Of a DNA stretch of 64,000 nt, positions 60,402-64,000 are shown one piece after another. The notes below the pieces were generated by a model, which was given only the letters and a program-made list of their open reading frames with translations, had not been told where the DNA came from and ran no database searches. Location of the stretch: the NCBI GenBank assembly GCA_965249835.1, contig CBDFMY010000003.1, forward strand, positions 1,178,001-1,242,000. The letters run 5' to 3'. Every line of letters begins with the position of its first letter. The first letter of the stretch is position 1. A program made the position numbers and the translations under genes. Source of the stretch: JAHRAW01 sp965249835 (GTDB lineage Bacteria > Pseudomonadota > Gammaproteobacteria > Arenicellales > Poriferihabitantaceae).

Positions 60402-60692
60402 TCACTGGAATAGAAATCTTCCCACGGCAACCACCACGGCGATTACCGCAACCACGGTTCCGACTGCCCACTTTATAAAGTCCACTTTCATGCTCGCGAT
60501 ATCTTCCCGAGTGGCTAAGTGGTCTATCTTCACATTTATTTCGACCACGGATTTTTCCACTTCACGCAGGCGAGCATCCAACTCTCTCCATCTCGGTCCA
60601 TGTCCGTTGCCGTTGTCGCCACCGGAAGTTGCCGGAGTGGGCGGGTTGGTAACGGGCGATAAGTGGGAGACATTTTGATTTCCTTGATTCAT
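60402..60692 (-). CDS. Small tail-anchored coiled-coil protein (IS-flanked cargo)
   Basis: A 96-residue protein. After a polar, Gly/Asn-rich start it has a helix with heptads (WRELDARLREVEKSVVEINVKIDHLATREDIASMKVDFIKW) and one C-terminal membrane helix (AVGTVVAVIAVVVAVGRFLF). Small proteins of this shape are common in phage and plasmid regions, but I do not recognise a function. Its ATG overlaps the stop of the upstream gene by 4 bp, so both are translated together. Confidence 0.7.
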   Translation of the reverse strand: MNQGNQNVSHLSPVTNPPTPATSGGDNGNGHGPRWRELDARLREVEKSVVEINVKIDHLATREDIASMKVDFIKWAVGTVVAVIAVVVAVGRFLFQ

Positions 60693-60958
60693 TCCGTTTC
60701 CTCAATAGCGAGCCATTCCCAAATGCCGGACGAGGCATAACCCGCGTAGGAACCATTTAGTTTGAATACAACACCGGTCGCATCCGGAATTTGCTTGTCA
60801 CCTTTGAGTCCCACGGTGGTAGCTACTTTTTCCGAAATATCGTCCGTGCGCACCAGAAAACATTTCTCGTTGACCGTATAGTTGAGCGAGTAATGCTCTT
60901 CAACTCGCACGGCTACCCGAGCATTTTCTTGTTGTAAAACGATGGCGTGTAAAGCCAT
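60689..60958 (-). CDS. Small unknown protein (IS-flanked cargo)
   Basis: An 89-residue soluble protein, MALHAIVLQQENARVAVRVE and so on, with mixed strand-like segments and no motif that I recognise. The start is strong: AAGAGGAG stands 5-6 bp before the ATG. A perfect 10-bp hairpin lies about 30 bp further upstream. It is the first gene of a two-gene operon between the two IS copies. Confidence 0.68.
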   Translation of the reverse strand: MALHAIVLQQENARVAVRVEEHYSLNYTVNEKCFLVRTDDISEKVATTVGLKGDKQIPDATGVVFKLNGSYAGYASSGIWEWLAIEETE

Positions 60959-60987
60959 GGTGTCTCCTCTTGGTAAAGATTAAACGG

Positions 60988-61011
60988 GGCTACTACTAAT
61001 GAGTAGTAGCC
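60988..61011 (-). promoter_or_regulatory. Perfect 10-bp hairpin in the leader of the cargo genes
   Basis: GGCTACTACT (60988-60997) and AGTAGTAGCC (61002-61011) are perfect inverted repeats with a 4-nt loop. No T run follows on the minus strand, so it is less likely a terminator than a leader structure or protein-binding site for the cargo operon. Confidence 0.55.
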
Positions 61012-61071
61012 GTGAATGCTAAACAACAATGCCGTAATTGTCAAACCTTGCTCACTGGTAGTGTTAGGAAC

Positions 61072-62425
61072 ACATAAACTGTCCGCTGTTAAAACACATA
61101 ATCTGTCCGGTTTATGCCAGCTCTTGAGGGGGGCGGTTTATGAGGCGGACAGAAGTGTTACAGGAGATACGACAGATGAGATTTGAAGAGTCATATGGGG
61201 GCTGGACCGAGGGTCGTCTGAGCCAGGAGGAAGCGGCGCAGTTACTGGGTGTGTGTGAGCGCACCTTCCGTCGTTACATCAATCGTTACGAGGAAGAAGG
61301 CCTGGATGGGTTGATCGACAAGCGCCTGTCTCAGGTATCGCACCGGCGGGCCCCGGTCGATGAGGTTATGCGCATGGTGGATCGGTACCGGAGCCGGCAT
61401 GAGGGCTGGAGTGTCAGGCACTACTACGCCTGGTATCGGCGCGGCGGTGGTGGGCGTAGCTACAACTGGGTGCGCAAGTCCTTGCAGGCTGCCGGAGCGG
61501 TGGCGAAGGCATCGGGCCGTGGGCAACATCGCAAGCGGCGCGAGCGAGCGCCAGTGCCGGGGGTATTGCTGCACCAGGACGGCAGCACCCATGCCTGGGT
61601 GCCGGGACAGAGCTGGGATTTGATAGTCACCATGGATGATGCCAGCAATCGGCATTACTCCATGTTCTTCTGTGACCAGGAAGGCACCCGGAGCAGTTTC
61701 CAGGGGGTACGTGAGGTGATTGAGGCCGAGGGCTTGTTTTGCTCGCTGTATACCGACCGGGGCAGCCATTACTGGCACACGCCGACGGCTGGCGGCAAGG
61801 TGGACAAGGGCAACTCGACGCAGTTTCGGCGCGCCTTGCAGCAACTGGGCATAGAGATGATCGCGGCCTACTCGCCGCAAGCCCGAGGGCGCTCCGAGCG
61901 GGCCTTTCGCACCCACCAGGAGCGCTTGGTCAAGGAACTGGCCGCCGCTGGCATCACCGATATGGCTACTGCCAATGAGTATCTCCGGCAGGTGTATCTG
62001 CCCGCTTTCAACGAAGAGTTTGAGCAACCGCCGCGGGAAGCTGGCTCAGCCTTTGTGCCGGTGCCGGAGGGAGCGCAGTTGGACAACATTTTCTGCGAAC
62101 GCTACGAGCGCCAAGTACGCAAGGACAACTGCATTGAATTCGGGGGACTGACCCTGCAGATACCGGCAGACCGCCACCGTTACCACTACATCAAAGCTAA
62201 AGTGAAGGTATTACGGCACACCGACGGCGCCTTGTCTTTGTGGCACGGCCCCCGAAAACTGGCCGGTTATGACGCGGCCGGCCAACTCATCCAGACTGAC
62301 TTACCGGTGGCTGCTTGATGTCCGCTGCGCCATCAATAACGGGTGCCTCAGCCAGGCTTCCCGACATCGCCAAAAGCGGACAACTCATGTGTTCTAAAAC
62401 CGGACATTTCTATTTGTTGCTAACA
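61072..62425 (+). mobile_element. IS1202-like insertion sequence, copy 2
   Basis: 1354 bp with the same ends as copy 1 (TGTTAGGAACACATAA and CTAACA). The left flank (CTTGCTCACTGGTAG) does not match the right flank (CTCATGGATGCGG), so this copy has no target duplication of its own. The right flank equals the target duplication of copy 1, which shows that the two copies belong to one rearranged structure. Confidence 0.88.
61140..62318 (+). CDS. Transposase, IS1202-like family, copy 2
   Basis: A 392-residue transposase with intact HTH and DDE motifs, the same as in copy 1 apart from seven residues. The differences lie mainly around residues 75-160 and 310-335, while long parts are identical, so the copies may have exchanged sequence by gene conversion. 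Both frames are open, so either could be active. Confidence 0.93.
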   Translation: MRRTEVLQEIRQMRFEESYGGWTEGRLSQEEAAQLLGVCERTFRRYINRYEEEGLDGLIDKRLSQVSHRRAPVDEVMRMVDRYRSRHEGWSVRHYYAWYRRGGGGRSYNWVRKSLQAAGAVAKASGRGQHRKRRERAPVPGVLLHQDGSTHAWVPGQSWDLIVTMDDASNRHYSMFFCDQEGTRSSFQGVREVIEAEGLFCSLYTDRGSHYWHTPTAGGKVDKGNSTQFRRALQQLGIEMIAAYSPQARGRSERAFRTHQERLVKELAAAGITDMATANEYLRQVYLPAFNEEFEQPPREAGSAFVPVPEGAQLDNIFCERYERQVRKDNCIEFGGLTLQIPADRHRYHYIKAKVKVLRHTDGALSLWHGPRKLAGYDAAGQLIQTDLPVAA

Positions 62426-64000
62426 CTCATGGATGCGGATTTTTGCCTTCGTCTTGCTTCCAGCGGTGCCACCAACAACGACATCATCGGCGGCACGATG
62501 AGCAGCGTGATGACCGCCGACAAACTTAAACCCCCGACTACCACCGAGCCGAGCCCGCGATATAACTCCGAGCCGGCGCCGGGGAACAGCACCAGCGGCA
62601 GCATGCCGAAAACGCTGGTCAGGGTTGACATGAAAATCGGGCGGATGCGGTTGCGCGTGGCTTGACGGATGGCTTCGTCGGCGGGCAGGTGCTCGGTGCG
62701 AATGTGATGCAGGGTTTGATGCACCAGCAGAATCGCGTTGTTGACCACGATGCCGATGAGGATGACGAAGCCGAGCATGGTGAGCATGTCCAGCGCCTGA
62801 TAGGTGTAAAGATTAAGCACCGCCAGCCCGGCCACTCCGCCGGCGGCGGCCACCGGCACCGACAGCATGATAATCAGCGGATAGACAAAACTCTCGAACA
62901 ACACCGCCATCACCAAAAACACAATGATCAGAGACAACCCGAGGTTGATGGCCATGGCGTTGCTGGTCTCGACCAATTTGTCGGCGGTGCCGGAGATGCG
63001 CAGTTTGATTCCGGTCGGCAGACCTTCGGCTTCCAGCGGCGCGATGACCTGCTCGCGGATGCGGTCAATGGCGGACTCCAGGGGCAGGGTTTGATTGGGG
63101 CGCACTTCCAGCGTGATGGTGCGGAATCTCTCGCGGTGGCGTATCTCGGTGGGCCCGGCGGTGAGTTCGATGTCGGCAACCGAAGAGACCGGAATCACGC
63201 GACCGTCCGGGGTGACGATGGGCAAACTGCCGATGCCTTGAGTTCGGTCAACCGAGCCGCTGTGACCTTTCAGCACGATGTCCGTGAGTTTGCCGTCCAC
63301 CGTGGATTGTGCGGCGCGCAGTCCGTCGTTGAAAGCATCGATGGTGCGCGCCAGTTCCAACGCGGTTACGCCGCTGTCACTCAGGCGCAATCGGTGGGGG
63401 ATGACGCGCACTTCCGGCGCGCCCAGTTCAAGACCCGGGCGGGGTCGCCATTCGTGACCCTGGTCGCGCGGAAACAGTCCGACTATTTTGCCGAAGGCGC
63501 GGTTGGCGACTTGTAACACCGCGTCCAAATCCGACCCGGCGATGTCCAGATCGATCTTGCGTCCGCCGCCGATGCCGCGTCCAAAAATGGACGGTTGGGT
63601 GATGAACCCGAAGGTGCCGGGCTCGCGAAACACCGGCTTGCTTAAAATCGGCTTGAGTTCCGCCACCCGCTGCGGGGTTGCCGCCACCGCACCCAGAAAA
63701 GTTTGCGCACGCGTGGCGACATAGAAAAACCGCGAAATTTTCGGTGGCTCATCCGGTCCTGCAATGTCCTGCTCATCGTGCGCCCACAAGTATCGGATTT
63801 CTTGTTCGATGCCTTCGGCGATTTTGGTGGTGGTGTCAAGGTTGTAGCCGGGCGGGGGAATGACAATGCCGAACAGCAGGTTGCGGTTGCCCTCCGGCAA
63901 GTATTCCAGTTTCGGCAGCCATTGCCAGGCGGCGAGCGAGGCCGCGACCGTTATCGCCGCGGTGATGGTGAAGGCTAATTTTTTACTGCGCACCACTTCG
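62410..64000 (-). CDS. RND efflux transporter permease, C-terminal half (cut by window edge)
   Basis: About 530 residues of the second half of a roughly 1000-residue AcrB/CzcA-type pump, open at the right edge. It begins with a helix and periplasmic porter region (LEYLPEGNRNLLFGIVIPPPG) and continues with the membrane part: NLGLSLIIVFLVMAVLFESFVYPLIIMLSVP, MLTMLGFVILIGIVVNNAILLV, and RPIFMSTLTSVFGMLPLVLFPGAGSELYRGLG. The proton-relay acidic residues of the first half are not in view. The original stop is lost: IS copy 2 entered after the codons for SMS and now provides VSNK and a TAG. Substrate class cannot be set. Confidence 0.9.
   Translation of the reverse strand, partial: EVVRSKKLAFTITAAITVAASLAAWQWLPKLEYLPEGNRNLLFGIVIPPPGYNLDTTTKIAEGIEQEIRYLWAHDEQDIAGPDEPPKISRFFYVATRAQTFLGAVAATPQRVAELKPILSKPVFREPGTFGFITQPSIFGRGIGGGRKIDLDIAGSDLDAVLQVANRAFGKIVGLFPRDQGHEWRPRPGLELGAPEVRVIPHRLRLSDSGVTALELARTIDAFNDGLRAAQSTVDGKLTDIVLKGHSGSVDRTQGIGSLPIVTPDGRVIPVSSVADIELTAGPTEIRHRERFRTITLEVRPNQTLPLESAIDRIREQVIAPLEAEGLPTGIKLRISGTADKLVETSNAMAINLGLSLIIVFLVMAVLFESFVYPLIIMLSVPVAAAGGVAGLAVLNLYTYQALDMLTMLGFVILIGIVVNNAILLVHQTLHHIRTEHLPADEAIRQATRNRIRPIFMSTLTSVFGMLPLVLFPGAGSELYRGLGSVVVGGLSLSAVITLLIVPPMMSLLVAPLEARRRQKSASMSVSNK

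Noticed and set aside
1..64000. tRNA or rRNA genes
   Set aside because: No cloverleaf with a GGTTCGAATCC-type arm and no rRNA-like conserved stretches were seen on either strand.

Overview
The window is chromosomal DNA of a Gram-negative proteobacterium, moderately GC-rich by eye. It carries LPS core genes (waaG/waaP type), a periplasmic molybdenum formate dehydrogenase, a TRAP-TAXI transporter, greB, a pcm-nlpD pair and RND efflux. The mix looks gammaproteobacterial. The SAM-II riboswitch in front of metZ is better known from Alphaproteobacteria, so the class is not certain. No rRNA, tRNA or CRISPR array was seen.

Layout. 1-3.3 kb: the 5' end of a CitE/HpcH-type aldolase gene, an aldehyde dehydrogenase and a membrane-bound class III adenylate cyclase. 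3.4-14.3 kb: a formate dehydrogenase locus. On the minus strand it runs DUF6494, DUF3305, DUF3306, poly-ferredoxin, TorD-type chaperone, small Tat protein, FdhA, two unknown envelope proteins, FdhB, a small lipoprotein and cytochrome b FdhC; fdhD is divergent. 14.3-15.5 kb: a 22-bp repeat array followed by a protein that joins a DNA-binding head, a GHKL ATPase and a STAS-like DUF4325 tail. 15.5-25.5 kb: LPS core kinase and glycosyltransferase, PPK2, an ABC exporter, DUF2797, a decayed methylase-nuclease gene, a Cys/Met PLP enzyme, a MoeB/ThiF protein and a Bcr/CflA transporter. 25.8-36.6 kb: pcm, a YqaA-type membrane protein, an nlpD-like gene, a D-cysteine desulfhydrase-like gene, an exonuclease, trpD, a DMT transporter, an N-formylglutamate amidohydrolase-like gene, a BrnT/BrnA-type toxin-antitoxin pair, aroC, leuC and leuD. 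36.6-38.3 kb: a type II restriction-modification pair. 38.4-40.5 kb: trpB-trpA.

40.7-50.3 kb: a frameshifted phytanoyl-CoA dioxygenase gene, an IS1202-like element, then a sulfur amino acid region (SAM-II riboswitch, metZ, a methionine aminotransferase-like gene, cystathionine beta-synthase; xthA lies among them), an Atm1-type ABC exporter and an acetyltransferase whose 3' end lies in a 127-bp tandem repeat. 50.8-58.8 kb: a terminator, TRAP-TAXI genes, greB, a gamma-glutamyltransferase, an M48 lipoprotein protease, a coiled-coil lipoprotein and a small GIY-YIG-like gene. 58.9-62.4 kb: two nearly identical IS copies flanking two small unknown genes, inserted at the stop codon of an RND efflux gene that runs off the right edge.

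How the parts fit. The FDH locus encodes a complete membrane-anchored, quinone-linked respiratory formate dehydrogenase with its maturation factors. The metZ leader reads as a full SAM-sensing attenuator: promoter, SAM-II aptamer, antiterminator and terminator. Accessory DNA (restriction-modification, toxin-antitoxin, IS elements, gene fragments) sits between housekeeping biosynthetic genes. The least explained items are the HTH-GHKL-DUF4325 protein with its repeat array, the three extra small genes inside the FDH operon, the zinc-finger-like tail on the BrnA-type antitoxin, and the IS-flanked cargo.
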